51,258 bases of DNA from Bacteroidota bacterium. Lineage in GTDB: Bacteria > Bacteroidota > Bacteroidia > Cytophagales > Cyclobacteriaceae. Shown here one piece after another: positions 27,301-35,608 of the stretch. The DNA is taken from positions 1 through 51,258 of the forward strand of contig JAFDZA010000022.1 in assembly GCA_018267135.1 (NCBI GenBank). The letters are read 5' to 3'. Each line of letters starts with the position of its first letter. The first letter of the stretch is position 1. Position numbers and translations under genes: made by a program. The notes under the pieces were generated by a model. The model had not been told where the DNA came from and made no database searches. It worked only from the letters and a program-made list of their open reading frames with translations.

Positions 27301-27532
27301 CGGAGCCGGTGCCATCGGAAATAAAACTATTGGCGCCTCGGCTTTGGGCGGGATGTTATTCGGAACCGTGTTTGGGGTTATTATCGTACCCGGGTTGTAT
27401 TACATCTTTGGCAAATTGGCCGAAGGCCGCAAATTGATCAGAGACGAAAACCATGATTCCTTATCCGAAGATCTCGTTCATAAAATTGACAGTTTCCCTC
27501 CACCCGATGAAAGTGAAGACCATGCGCACTAA
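24329..27532 (+). CDS. RND multidrug efflux pump (AcrB/HAE1 type)
   Basis: A 1067-residue inner-membrane proton/drug antiporter. It opens with the typical MFNEFLKRPVLAIVLSLII helix. The proton-relay residues are intact: the Asp pair in GIVVDDAIVVVEAVH (TM4) and the Lys in VGLLGKNAVLIVEFA (TM10). Large periplasmic loops contain FQPGSDINQALVQVSNRV and GFIPSEDQGMIYAIVQTPPG. HAE1-like motifs point to hydrophobic drugs rather than metal ions. Its 3' end overlaps the outer-membrane factor gene. Confidence 0.95.
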   Translation: MFNEFLKRPVLAIVLSLIIIFLGVLSIGTLPTSQLPAVAPPVVMVSASYPGASAKTLTESVIIPLEQAINGAWGMRYMTSDATSAGESNIQVIFQPGSDINQALVQVSNRVEQVRNRLPILVQREGVIITPVIPSMLMYINLYSTDKNANMKFLFNYAGVTMIPEIQRINGIGQARILGSRQYAMRVWLNPERMRAYTVSPDDVMEALGDQSIIGKPGRIGRGDSKRAEALEYVLAYSDRFSDPKQYENVIIRAKPNGELLRLKDIATVVLGSEYYDIYSNINGYPSAAIVLKQTYGSNASEVIANVKSKLETLKKDFPPGMNYEISYDVSKFLDASTENVIHTLRDAFILVALVVFIFLGDWRSTLIPTLAVPISLIGAFIFMQAFGLTINMITLFAVVLAIGIVVDDAIVVVEAVHAKMASDHVSPYGAVKLVLGEISGAVIAITLLMTAVFVPISFMSGPVGVFYRQFSITMASSIVLSGLVALTLTPVLCAMILKNTHGIPRKRNLFNRFIDSFNTGFEKVTGKYVWILQRIAKRKLITAGLWVAFTIGILVISTSLPSGFIPSEDQGMIYAIVQTPPGSTLERTNDVSRQLQDIIMKVDGVQSVSSIAGYEVLTEGRGSNAATCLVNLKPWSERKLTMQEIIYELEGKAKELPGATIEFFEPPAVPGFGAAGGFALQLLDKNPDGTYEDLERVKNEFMAALGKRKELMGLFTFFSSNYPQYEIEIDNQLAMQKGVTIGNAMNTLSIFVGSTYELGFIKYQRFFKVFVQAAPEFRRLPTDIMNLWVKNDRGEMVPFSAFMKIKKKQGANEINRYNMYNTAAIRGGPAEGYSSGEAIAAVKEVAKNLPRGFDIDWAALSYDEVRRGNEAIYIFLIVISFVYLVLAAQYESFIIPLAVVLSLPAGVFGSFMMVKAMGLANDIYAQVGLVMLVGLLGKNAVLIVEFAVQKNRQGSSILEAAIEGARVRFRPILMTSFAFIAGLIPLVLAHGAGAIGNKTIGASALGGMLFGTVFGVIIVPGLYYIFGKLAEGRKLIRDENHDSLSEDLVHKIDSFPPPDESEDHAH

Positions 27533-28955
27533 GAACATATTATTATACCTCGCAATTACCCTGATGGCCCTCGCCTACACCGGCTGTAGTGTTCCTTCGA
27601 TCATTTCAAAAAATGAGAACAAAACTGTTCCGGCAACCTATCGGGGGCAAACCGATAGTCTTAACACCGCCCAAATAAAGTGGAAAGATTTTTTCACAGA
27701 CCCTTACCTCTATGCGCTTATTGATACAGCCCTGAGAAATAATCAGGAGTTAAATATCGTTATGCAGGAAATCAATATTGCCAATAACGAAGTGCGCGCC
27801 CGCAAAGCCGCTTACTTGCCTTTTGTGAATATTGGGGGCGGTGCCGGGTTTGATAAATCGGGGCGTTACACAAGGCTGGGAGCCGTAGATGCCACCACCA
27901 ATATTTCTACCGGTAAACAAATTCCTGAAGTGCTGCCCGATTTTCTTTTGGCCGCTAATGTTTCTTGGGAGGTTGACATCTGGAAAAAACTGCGCAATGC
28001 GCGCAAGTCGGCCATATACAGCTACCTCGCTACTACGGCCGGAAAAAATTTTATGGTAACCCGACTGGTAGCCGAAATTTCTAATTCATTTTATGAGCTC
28101 ATGGCGTTAGACAACCAACTGTTTATTCTTAAACAGATGATTGTGATACAACAAAACGCACTTGAAATTGTAAAACTTCAGAAAAAATCTGCCCGGGTAA
28201 CAGAACTGGCCGTGCGCAGATTTGAAGCCGAAGTACTGAAAAACCAAAGTCGTGTTTTTCATATCCAACAAAGTATCGTTGAAACTGAAAACCGGATCAA
28301 TTTTTTAGTGGGGCGATTTCCCAAACGTGTTGCCCGAAATTCGTGGACCTTTATTGAACTCGTGCCCGATTCTATTCATGCCGGCATTCCGTCTCAGTTG
28401 CTGCAAAACCGGCCAGACGTAAAACAAGCCGAACTGGATTTAGCTGCTGCTAACTTAGATGTGAAAGTGGCCAAAATGTATTTCTATCCTTCGCTAAACA
28501 TTACCGGAGCAATTGGGTTTGAAGCATTTAACCCCACCTACCTGGTAAGTAAGCCTGAATCTATGATGTATAACTTAGGCGCTGGTTTGTTTGGGCCACT
28601 CATTAACCGAAATGCTATTAAGGCAACCTACTACAGTGCCAATGCCAGGCAAATTCAGGCCGCGTTTAATTATGAGCGAGCCATATTAACGGCCTATATT
28701 GAAGTAGCCAACCAACTCTCCAACATCAACAACCTGAAGAGGAGTTATGAAAAGCGAGCCCGGCAAGTGCAAACATTAACCGAGTCTATAGAAATTTCCA
28801 GCAATCTTTTTAAATCGGCCCGGGCCGACTACATGGAAGTATTGTTTACCCAACGCGATGCACTGGATTCAAAATTTGAATTGATCGAAACCAAAAAGCA
28901 GCAAATGAATGCCATGGTAAATATTTACCGGGCACTCGGGGGCGGATGGAACTAA
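27507..28955 (+). CDS. Outer membrane efflux channel lipoprotein (TolC/NodT family)
   Basis: A 482-residue outer-membrane factor completing the tripartite pump. The lipobox AYTGC places the lipidated cysteine at 27. Two OEP repeats are visible, each with long coiled helices; the first includes LRNNQELNIVMQEINIANNEV and the second LQNRPDVKQAELDLAAANLDV, a strong family signature. It overlaps the pump gene by 26 bases. An ATG at 27522 would also give a proper lipoprotein signal and cannot be excluded; the reading from 27453 is too long. A terminator follows. Confidence 0.93.
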   Translation: MKVKTMRTKNILLYLAITLMALAYTGCSVPSIISKNENKTVPATYRGQTDSLNTAQIKWKDFFTDPYLYALIDTALRNNQELNIVMQEINIANNEVRARKAAYLPFVNIGGGAGFDKSGRYTRLGAVDATTNISTGKQIPEVLPDFLLAANVSWEVDIWKKLRNARKSAIYSYLATTAGKNFMVTRLVAEISNSFYELMALDNQLFILKQMIVIQQNALEIVKLQKKSARVTELAVRRFEAEVLKNQSRVFHIQQSIVETENRINFLVGRFPKRVARNSWTFIELVPDSIHAGIPSQLLQNRPDVKQAELDLAAANLDVKVAKMYFYPSLNITGAIGFEAFNPTYLVSKPESMMYNLGAGLFGPLINRNAIKATYYSANARQIQAAFNYERAILTAYIEVANQLSNINNLKRSYEKRARQVQTLTESIEISSNLFKSARADYMEVLFTQRDALDSKFELIETKKQQMNAMVNIYRALGGGWN

Positions 28956-28975
28956 TGGTTAATGCGAAGAGTATA

Positions 28976-29006
28976 AAAAGTCAGGATCAACACCTGACTT
29001 TTTTAT
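28976..29006 (+). terminator. Intrinsic terminator of the efflux operon
   Basis: A perfect 10-base-pair stem (AAAAGTCAGG at 28976-28985 with CCTGACTTTT at 28993-29002), loop ATCAACA, ends in a T-run. Confidence 0.85.
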
Positions 29007-29079
29007 TGAATTCCAGCTCGTGAAGTCGTACGATCAAAAATTTTATATATTTTCATTGCCGCATCTAAACCAACCCACC

Positions 29080-29439
29080 ATGATTAACTCGCTCAAGATT
29101 ACTCCAGTTAAAAAAGGCAGCAAAGATTTTCTTCAATTTGATTTTGAAGGCGACCTGAAAGAAACCATTGCCTTAGACAGCATACAGCAATGGAAAGATG
29201 AAATGAGTAAACTTCTACCAGGGCAAAAGGTTAATCTCATATTTAATTGCCGTAAGATGAGTGGATTTGAAACCGAGGCCAGAAAACACTGGCAGGAAAC
29301 TATGAAATTATTTAAAGGGCAGATTAGCGATGTATGGGTAGTAAGTGAAAATATTTTTATCCGCACAGCCGCCAAGACCATGGGGCTGCTCACCGGTTTC
29401 AATATGAAGACTTGCAATTCAGTAAGCGAGGTTAGCTGA
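29080..29439 (+). CDS. STAS/SpoIIAA-like small cytoplasmic protein
   Basis: A 119-residue protein beginning MINSLKITPVKKGSKDFLQF. Alternating beta-strands and helices (LPGQKVNLIFNCRKMSGFETEARKHW, DVWVVSENIFIRTAAKTMG) resemble the STAS/SpoIIAA-like fold used in anti-anti-sigma and related regulators. No phosphorylated Ser motif is obvious. ATG 29080 is preferred to the upstream reading from 29020, because a near-consensus -7 box (TATATTTT, about 29044-29051) lies within that extension. Function is unknown. Confidence 0.6.
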   Translation: MINSLKITPVKKGSKDFLQFDFEGDLKETIALDSIQQWKDEMSKLLPGQKVNLIFNCRKMSGFETEARKHWQETMKLFKGQISDVWVVSENIFIRTAAKTMGLLTGFNMKTCNSVSEVS

Positions 29440-29452
29440 ACAGGTTTGATTT

Positions 29453-29572
29453 TTGCACATTGATTCTGTAAAAGAAGTGCCACACACGTGGTTCTTATAC
29501 CGTTTAAACCGTAGTGGTTTTCTTACCGAAACAGAAATTCTTACTTTTCGGAAAATAAAAAAGCGTGAATAA
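29453..29572 (+). CDS. Candidate 39-residue small protein
   Basis: An unbroken frame from TTG 29453 to TAA 29572 reads MHIDSVKEVPHTWFLYRLNR, then SGFLTETEILTFRKIKKRE. The composition is protein-like, with aromatic and charged residues in mixed order and a basic C-terminus. Its stop overlaps the GTG start of the next gene by 8 bases, a sign of translational coupling. The region would otherwise be an unexplained 125-base gap. No family is recognised; conservation is needed to confirm it. Confidence 0.4.
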   Translation: MHIDSVKEVPHTWFLYRLNRSGFLTETEILTFRKIKKRE

Positions 29573-30680
29573 CAAAAGTAATGTCCTTGGGCTAATTATT
29601 CTGATTTTCGTTACCTCCTATTCAGGCTCCGCACAGCCCACCACCTCTGTAACCCAATTGCGTTTCATCAATGAATATGTGATTGATTTTGGCCATCCGT
29701 TTAAAGGAACAACGCTGGGTGGGCTTTCGGGAATTGATTACAACAAAAAAACAGATACGTATTCGCTGATCTGCGATGATGACGAAGCCCACTATTATCA
29801 GGCGAAAATATATTTTACCATCCGGGGTATAGACAGCGTACGGTTTACTGATGTTATTTATTTCCTTACGGCCGAGGGGCAACGGATTCAGCCAGTAAAA
29901 AAAACAGGAGGCGAAGTAGATCCCGAATCGATACGCATCAATGTGCCTGCTCAAACAATTTTTTGGACCAGTGAAGGGAAGCGGTCGGCACAACAACGCT
30001 CAATTGATCCGGCCGTTTATCAATCTAAAATTAATGGCGAGTGGCTTGGTAAACTTTCTACTCCTGAAAATGCAAAGATGAGTGCGGGAGAAAAAGGAAC
30101 CCGAAACAACGGTGCATTTGAAGGGACTACATTTGCCGATGATTACAAAACATATTTTGTTTCGTTGGAAGAACCGCTCTATCAGGATGGCCCTCGCGCT
30201 ACACTCACCCCTACCAATAGCTGGGTTCGGTTTTATAAATACCATGTACCCAGTTTAAAAAATGTAGCTCAGTATGCTTACAAACTCGACCCCATTGCGT
30301 TGCCGGCTATTCCGCAAAACGCTTTTAGTGTAAACGGAGTATCCGAAATTCTTTCTATCGGTCCTAAAAGCTTACTGGTTATGGAGCGCTCATTTTCTTC
30401 CGGCCACTTGGGATGTACTATAAAGATTTTTCAGGCCGATTTGGCAGGCGCATCGAATGTAAGTAGTGTTTCTTCTCTGGCGGCTACACCACCCGCAAAA
30501 GAGATTCAAAAAAAATTAATCCTGAATATGGATGACTTGAAAATGTATATCGACAATGTTGAAGGCTTTACCTTTGGGCCTGATTTCCCCAATGGGCACA
30601 AAAGCCTGATTTTTGTTTCAGACAATAATTTCAACCCGCTTCAAAAAACTCAATTTTTACTGTTTGAAGTGATTCCCTGA
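29565..30680 (+). CDS. Secreted esterase-like protein of the phytase-like family
   Basis: A 371-residue exported protein with a signal peptide ending near GSAQP (residue 24). LGGLSGIDYNKKTDTYSLICDDD and GGEVDPESIRI, then the late DNVEGFTFGPDFPNGHKSLIFVSDNNFNP, match the 'esterase-like activity of phytase' (Phytase-like) family, a beta-propeller with acidic metal-binding loops. It probably acts in the periplasm on phosphate or other esters; the substrate is uncertain. GTG 29565 is the start seen. It is convergent with the symporter gene, 25 bases away. Confidence 0.82.
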   Translation: MNNKSNVLGLIILIFVTSYSGSAQPTTSVTQLRFINEYVIDFGHPFKGTTLGGLSGIDYNKKTDTYSLICDDDEAHYYQAKIYFTIRGIDSVRFTDVIYFLTAEGQRIQPVKKTGGEVDPESIRINVPAQTIFWTSEGKRSAQQRSIDPAVYQSKINGEWLGKLSTPENAKMSAGEKGTRNNGAFEGTTFADDYKTYFVSLEEPLYQDGPRATLTPTNSWVRFYKYHVPSLKNVAQYAYKLDPIALPAIPQNAFSVNGVSEILSIGPKSLLVMERSFSSGHLGCTIKIFQADLAGASNVSSVSSLAATPPAKEIQKKLILNMDDLKMYIDNVEGFTFGPDFPNGHKSLIFVSDNNFNPLQKTQFLLFEVIP

Positions 30681-30705
30681 TAAGATGTATAGAACCATGG
30701 CTAGA

Positions 30706-32403
30706 TCACAGAGCAGGTTCCTTTTTACCTAAAGAAAAAACGAGCGACAATAATACCACCACAGCACACCCGATGATGTTGTAATACAAAAAGGCCAGCC
30801 GGTCTCCTAAAAAATAATAACACGCCAACACACAAACTTCGGCTGCCACGGCTGCCCAAAACACGGCATCGGCCTTCACTTTTTTAAAATAAAAGGCTAC
30901 CACAAAAAGGCCCAGTATCGTTCCGTAAAAGAGCGAGCCTACAATATTTACAAACTGAATCAGGTTTTCAGAAAAATTGGCCATGGCCGCAAAACTTATA
31001 GCTATAAAAGCCCAAAGCACTACCAACATTTTAGAAATGGCCAAGTCGCTCAGCCACGGATTTTTCAGATTTATTATTCGCTTGTAAATATCCACCATGG
31101 TAGTAGAGGCTAAGGCAGAAAGTTCGGACGACATACTCGACATAGCCGCAGAAAAAATAACTGCCAGCAATAAACCGATTACACCATGTGGCAAATGCGT
31201 AAGCACAAAATTTAAAAAAGCATAATCATGGTCCTGGCCTCCAACGTTAGGCGCTACTTCCATCGCTATCTCCTTCGCTTCTCTTCGCAAACTGTCTTCC
31301 TGTTGTTTATACAAAAAGAAATGGGTTTTCGTCCGGGTTGCTTGGTTCAGATCATTTGTATGAATAGCCTCTGCCAGGTTCTCGGCCAATAGTTTTTCAT
31401 GGGCTTTAACTTCGTTAAATTTTTCTTCCAATTTTATTATTTCTTCTCGGGCAGAAGATTGCTTTACTTCCTTAAGCAATACAGCATTGTGCAAAAGCGG
31501 GGCCTCGTTATACAAATAAAATACAAACACCAACACCCCGATAAACAAAATAAAAAACTGCATCGGGATTTTCAGCAGCCCATTAAACAGAAGCCCCATC
31601 CTGCCTTCGGTTAGCGATTTTCCATTGATGTAACGTGCCACTTGCGATTGATCGGTACCGAAATACGACAAGAATAAAAAAGTGGAGGCCAGCAATCCTG
31701 ACCAAATATTGTAACGATCGTTCCAGGAAAAATCGGTTGTTACAATGTTGAGTTTACCCAACGTGCCTGCTATGCGTATGGTGTCGGCAAAAGAAACCTG
31801 ACTGGGAAGCAATGAAAAAGCAATTCCTCCGGCTAACAACATACCACCTAAAATAATGGTCATCTGCACACGCTGTGTAATACTCACTGCATTATTGCCT
31901 CCCGATACGGTGTAGATAATGACTAACCCGCCAATCAGTACCGTGGTAAAAAAAATATTCCAACCCAATATAGTTGAAAGCACCAGCGAGGGGGCAAACA
32001 ATGTGATGCCTACCGAAAGCCCGCGCAGCAACAAAAATAAAACAGCCGCCAGCGTTCGTGTCTTCAGGTCGAAACGGGTTTCGAGGTATTCGTAAGCGGT
32101 ATAGACTTTTAATTTATAATAGATTGGCAGCAGTGTAACCGAAAGAATGATCATGGCCAGCGGCAGTCCAAAATAAAATTGTACAAAGCGCATTCCATCT
32201 TCCATGCCCTGGCCCGTAGTAGATAAAAATGTAACGGCACTGGCTTGTGTAGCCATGATGGAGAGCCCCACCATCCACCATTTTTGCTGCTGGTCGCCTT
32301 TAATAAAAGCCTCCATGTTTTTAGAGCCGCGCGATTTCCAGGTGCCATAGGCTACGATAAATATCAGCGTACCAAACAGCACCAGCCAGTCAAGTGCAAT
32401 CAT
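30706..32403 (-). CDS. Sodium:solute symporter (SSS family) with cytoplasmic coiled-coil insert
   Basis: A 565-residue inner-membrane transporter with about 13-14 hydrophobic helices. GLSIMATQASAVTFLSTTGQG (43-63) contains the sodium-site region, and LSYFGTDQSQVARYINGKS (245-263) is an SSS signature. Residues 308-385 form a charged, helix-rich insert (KLEEKFNEVKAHEKLL and REAKEIAMEV) between helices. The start overlaps the stop of a 48-residue membrane protein gene by 4 bases. Downstream of a PIG-L deacetylase, it may import a deacetylated sugar; this is inference. Confidence 0.92.
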   Translation of the reverse strand: MIALDWLVLFGTLIFIVAYGTWKSRGSKNMEAFIKGDQQQKWWMVGLSIMATQASAVTFLSTTGQGMEDGMRFVQFYFGLPLAMIILSVTLLPIYYKLKVYTAYEYLETRFDLKTRTLAAVLFLLLRGLSVGITLFAPSLVLSTILGWNIFFTTVLIGGLVIIYTVSGGNNAVSITQRVQMTIILGGMLLAGGIAFSLLPSQVSFADTIRIAGTLGKLNIVTTDFSWNDRYNIWSGLLASTFLFLSYFGTDQSQVARYINGKSLTEGRMGLLFNGLLKIPMQFFILFIGVLVFVFYLYNEAPLLHNAVLLKEVKQSSAREEIIKLEEKFNEVKAHEKLLAENLAEAIHTNDLNQATRTKTHFFLYKQQEDSLRREAKEIAMEVAPNVGGQDHDYAFLNFVLTHLPHGVIGLLLAVIFSAAMSSMSSELSALASTTMVDIYKRIINLKNPWLSDLAISKMLVVLWAFIAISFAAMANFSENLIQFVNIVGSLFYGTILGLFVVAFYFKKVKADAVFWAAVAAEVCVLACYYFLGDRLAFLYYNIIGCAVVVLLSLVFSLGKKEPAL

Positions 32404-32546
32404 GAAAAAGATTTAGTAATCAGAAAATAGAAGATAACCTGCCCGATAAGGGTAGCTGCTACCAGCCAATACCAACTGCTCCACTGCCGGAACAAGGGTG
32501 GCTTATCGTCCGCCCGATTTTGATTTTCCTTTCGATCCGTTCCCAT
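32400..32546 (-). CDS. 48-residue single-pass membrane protein coupled to the symporter
   Basis: The frame begins MGTDRKENQNRADDKPP and continues LFRQWSSWYWLVAATLIGQ, then VIFYFLITKSFS. It has a charged cytoplasmic head, an aromatic belt and one transmembrane helix. The start lies 44 bases inside the end of the PIG-L gene, and its stop overlaps the symporter start as ATGA. That double coupling and the good hydrophobic profile favour a real gene, plausibly a small subunit of the symporter, as known for some SSS carriers. Function is inferred. Confidence 0.65.
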   Translation of the reverse strand: MGTDRKENQNRADDKPPLFRQWSSWYWLVAATLIGQVIFYFLITKSFS

Positions 32547-35043
32547 TTTTATTTTTTCCGATCGATACCAGGTTGGCAAATAATTTATACGCGCCCGGCA
32601 CACCTTCAGGTAATTCGCGAAAGAAAGACAGGGCCGTGTACACATAGTATCCTTTTCCGTATTTAGCTACCAGCAGGCTGCCGTTGCGGGGTGGCTCTCC
32701 GGTATCGTTCATGGAGAGTGGAGCTTCAAACTCAGGTGCCCATTTGGAAGGAAAGTAAAGACCGCGCTCCTGCACCCATCCATTAAAATCGGCACTGGTA
32801 ATTTTATTAGGGTAATTCAACACCGGGTGGTCGGGTTTTAAAAAACGTACTTCACTCTCTTCCTGAGTTACGCGGTCGCGCGACAGGGTAAGGGCATAAG
32901 GCGAAAACTGATCGGCATCAATGTGTAGTTCAAAGTTGGTGTTGTATTGCATTACCAGTGTACCCCCCTCTTTTACGTAATTCAATAATTCGGGCATAAA
33001 GAAACGGATACGCTCATTGGTATTGAGCACTCGTACCCCCATCACTACGGCATCTATTTTTTTCAGGTTCGCTGAGGTTACTTCCTCGTCCGTCATCTCC
33101 CACACATCATAGCCCATATTGCGCAAGCTGGAGGGAATTTCATCTCCCGCACCCATAATGTAGGCAATGCGTGTGCCTTCTTTCTTCATGTTCAGCCGCA
33201 CAGCTTTGGCCGATGCTTTCGGCAACACTACTTGTGCCGGTATATGGTTATACTGAATTAGCTTAATCGATTTATCATACTCGTTTCCTCCCATCTTTAC
33301 TAACGCATCAATAGGCCGTACGCCTTCCTCCGTTCCGGGATACACGGTAAATGAAAAAGACTGTTCCTGCCCTTTTTTCTTTAAAGTGAAATTGTGCAGA
33401 GCCGGCTCAGAGCGCCAGCCGGCCGGAAGTTTCAACTCTATTGTACCCACACTATTTTCGGCAGAAGATTTGATCAGCACATTTACCGTTTGCGAAGATG
33501 AATTATAAAATAAATATTCGGCCTTATCGAAATTTATAAACACCGGTGGTACAATGGCAAAGGGCCTGATTAGTTCACCTTTTACCGGGTCGGTCCATTT
33601 ATAAATTAATGGTACCGGCACCTGGAGTTCGTCTGTGCCTACCCTAAAAGTAAAATCAACCAGAACAGCAGCCGGATTTTCGGGCTGGCCTATAAGCGAA
33701 GGGTTATCCACCGTAAATAATCCCTGCGAATGTGGTTTTTTTAGCCAATACGGATCGGAGTAATCCAGATCACTGTTTAATAATTTTTCGGTTTTGAAAT
33801 TCAGCAACACGTTATCGGGCAGAGCAGCCAAACAGGTGCTGTCTAACGATAGTGGCAAAGACCGGATGCCGGTGAGTTTAACTGAATTTTTACTACGGTT
33901 GATGACCTCAAAATCCACTCTTACTTTTTCGCCCGGGGCAGCCCAATAACTACTAGCTGTTGCTTCGGCAAAAAGGCCAAGGCAATTTTGTATCAAAATA
34001 TTGACTTCATTTTCCTTTCTGGATTTCCAAACAGAAGCAGGCAGGGTTTTTATGGCCGACCGTATTTTCAATAATTGCGGAACTACAGCAGCCGGATCCT
34101 CATCTTTAAATTCGGCAATGGCCTGATCTACCATGGGTGTAATTATCTCTCCGCCTTTTATTCGCGACCAGGTAGTATTCACTCCATCGAAAATAGATTT
34201 ATCGGCTTTCTCTCCTTTTACAAACTCAAAAAATTCGGGTGCATCTCCCCGTCTGCCTGACGAGCCAAATCCCTGGCTTTTATGTTGTGTGCGACTTTCA
34301 GCCGCTATTTCGGAATAGGATTTTCCTAACAACATATTGTACGTACCTACATTTACCGTTACCACATCAGGCGTTTTTTCATTTACCGTTTGGTTCCACC
34401 ACCGGCCGGTGTTAGTAAATAAGCGTTTGGGCTGCCACACGCCCAACTCCTTTACCTGATTTGGTAAAAAATTGGCATCTCCGCTTTTATCGAAAGCTTC
34501 TTGCGAGAGTACGGCAGAGGCCGTATGCTGCCCGTGCCCGGCACGCTCATCGGGCGGAAACCGGTTAATAATAACATCCGGTTGAAATTGTCGGTACACT
34601 CTTACCACATCGGAAAGGATTGCCTCTTTATTCCAGATAGCAAACGTCTCTTGAGCATTTTTAGAATATCCAAAATCATTGGCTCGTGTAAAAAACTGCT
34701 CGCCTCCGTCTATCCTGCGAGCAGCCAACAGTTCTTGTGTGCGGATAAGCCCCAGCAAGTCGCGAATTTCAGGGCCGATCAGGTTTTGACCACCATCGCC
34801 CCGTGTCATCGAAAGGTAAGCCGTTGCTGCCAGCTGGTCGCTTACAAAAAATGAAATAGCCCGTGTGTTTTCATCATCCGGGTGAGCTGCTACATAAAGT
34901 ACCGATCCTAAAAAATTTAATTTTTTAAGGCGCAGTTTAATTTCCGCAGCGCCCGGCTGGCGATGGCTTTGTGCCATGCTAACAATACTTATCAGAAGTA
35001 AAGTAAAAAAAATAATCAGCCCCTGCCTTCCGGTATATGTCAT
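32503..35043 (-). CDS. Secreted PIG-L family deacetylase
   Basis: An 846-residue exported protein (signal peptide with cleavage near SMAQS). The N-terminal PIG-L/LmbE domain has the zinc and catalytic motif VAAHPDDENTR, followed by SMTRGDGGQNLIG, IRTQELLAARRIDGG and the later ERAGHGQHTASA with a metal His. This family removes N-acetyl groups from sugars. The long C-terminal part includes beta-sandwich segments (FNFTLKKKGQ-type) and a glutamine-amidotransferase-like region near VMGVRVLNTNERIRFFMPELLNYVKEGGTLV. ATG 35043 is preferred to TTG 35049. It is followed by the small membrane protein and symporter, so the three may process and import one amino sugar. Confidence 0.85.
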   Translation of the reverse strand: MTYTGRQGLIIFFTLLLISIVSMAQSHRQPGAAEIKLRLKKLNFLGSVLYVAAHPDDENTRAISFFVSDQLAATAYLSMTRGDGGQNLIGPEIRDLLGLIRTQELLAARRIDGGEQFFTRANDFGYSKNAQETFAIWNKEAILSDVVRVYRQFQPDVIINRFPPDERAGHGQHTASAVLSQEAFDKSGDANFLPNQVKELGVWQPKRLFTNTGRWWNQTVNEKTPDVVTVNVGTYNMLLGKSYSEIAAESRTQHKSQGFGSSGRRGDAPEFFEFVKGEKADKSIFDGVNTTWSRIKGGEIITPMVDQAIAEFKDEDPAAVVPQLLKIRSAIKTLPASVWKSRKENEVNILIQNCLGLFAEATASSYWAAPGEKVRVDFEVINRSKNSVKLTGIRSLPLSLDSTCLAALPDNVLLNFKTEKLLNSDLDYSDPYWLKKPHSQGLFTVDNPSLIGQPENPAAVLVDFTFRVGTDELQVPVPLIYKWTDPVKGELIRPFAIVPPVFINFDKAEYLFYNSSSQTVNVLIKSSAENSVGTIELKLPAGWRSEPALHNFTLKKKGQEQSFSFTVYPGTEEGVRPIDALVKMGGNEYDKSIKLIQYNHIPAQVVLPKASAKAVRLNMKKEGTRIAYIMGAGDEIPSSLRNMGYDVWEMTDEEVTSANLKKIDAVVMGVRVLNTNERIRFFMPELLNYVKEGGTLVMQYNTNFELHIDADQFSPYALTLSRDRVTQEESEVRFLKPDHPVLNYPNKITSADFNGWVQERGLYFPSKWAPEFEAPLSMNDTGEPPRNGSLLVAKYGKGYYVYTALSFFRELPEGVPGAYKLFANLVSIGKNKNGNGSKGKSKSGGR

Positions 35044-35118
35044 ACTCAAATATTTTTTACGAATAACGGAAAAAAAAGGGAAAAGATATGAGCCGATTAG
35101 ATAGAGATAGGTTGCTTT

Positions 35119-35574
35119 TTAAAACTGCCCATGCCACTGTCCGTTTACGGTAAAAATTCCGGTGGGTGCAATGGATAAAATTATTTTTTTTATTCTTTTT
35201 TTATCGGCCGATAAAAAGTAAATGGTATACGTGCTGGCATCGGCTTTCAGGTCTGAAATAAACCCCATATCAAAACTCACTTCAGAGAGATGGTCTGTTT
35301 TCTTTCTTATGATTTCTTTTCCATCTAACCCGGCCACGCTAATCCGTTTTTCATCTTCATTAATTTTTATTTCGGAAATGCGAACCGACAAAAACGGTTG
35401 CTGGCCTTCGGTTTTATCCATCCGTTCGCCATTGGTGTTATACGTACTCGATCCGTAGGAAGATGGCTTTTCTTTATACTTCAGATTAATATCAACGCGA
35501 AATTCGTTGGCCGGCTTTAGCGGAATATCTTGCTGAAAAAATAAGCAAGTGAGTAAAACAAAAAGCGGTTTCAT
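35119..35574 (-). CDS. Secreted protein of unknown function
   Basis: A 151-residue protein with a signal peptide (MKPLFVLLTCLFFQQDIP). The rest is beta-rich and charged, with repeated strand-turn patterns (VRISEIKINEDEKRISVAGLDGKEI, YTIYFLSADKKRIKKIILSI) and a GIFTVNGQWHGQF tail. No catalytic motif is visible and I do not recognise the family. It lies between miaE and the PIG-L gene on the same strand. Confidence 0.65.
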   Translation of the reverse strand: MKPLFVLLTCLFFQQDIPLKPANEFRVDINLKYKEKPSSYGSSTYNTNGERMDKTEGQQPFLSVRISEIKINEDEKRISVAGLDGKEIIRKKTDHLSEVSFDMGFISDLKADASTYTIYFLSADKKRIKKIILSIAPTGIFTVNGQWHGQF

Positions 35575-35608
35575 CTACCAAATGTAGCCAAAATCAGGTT
35601 ACCACCGC

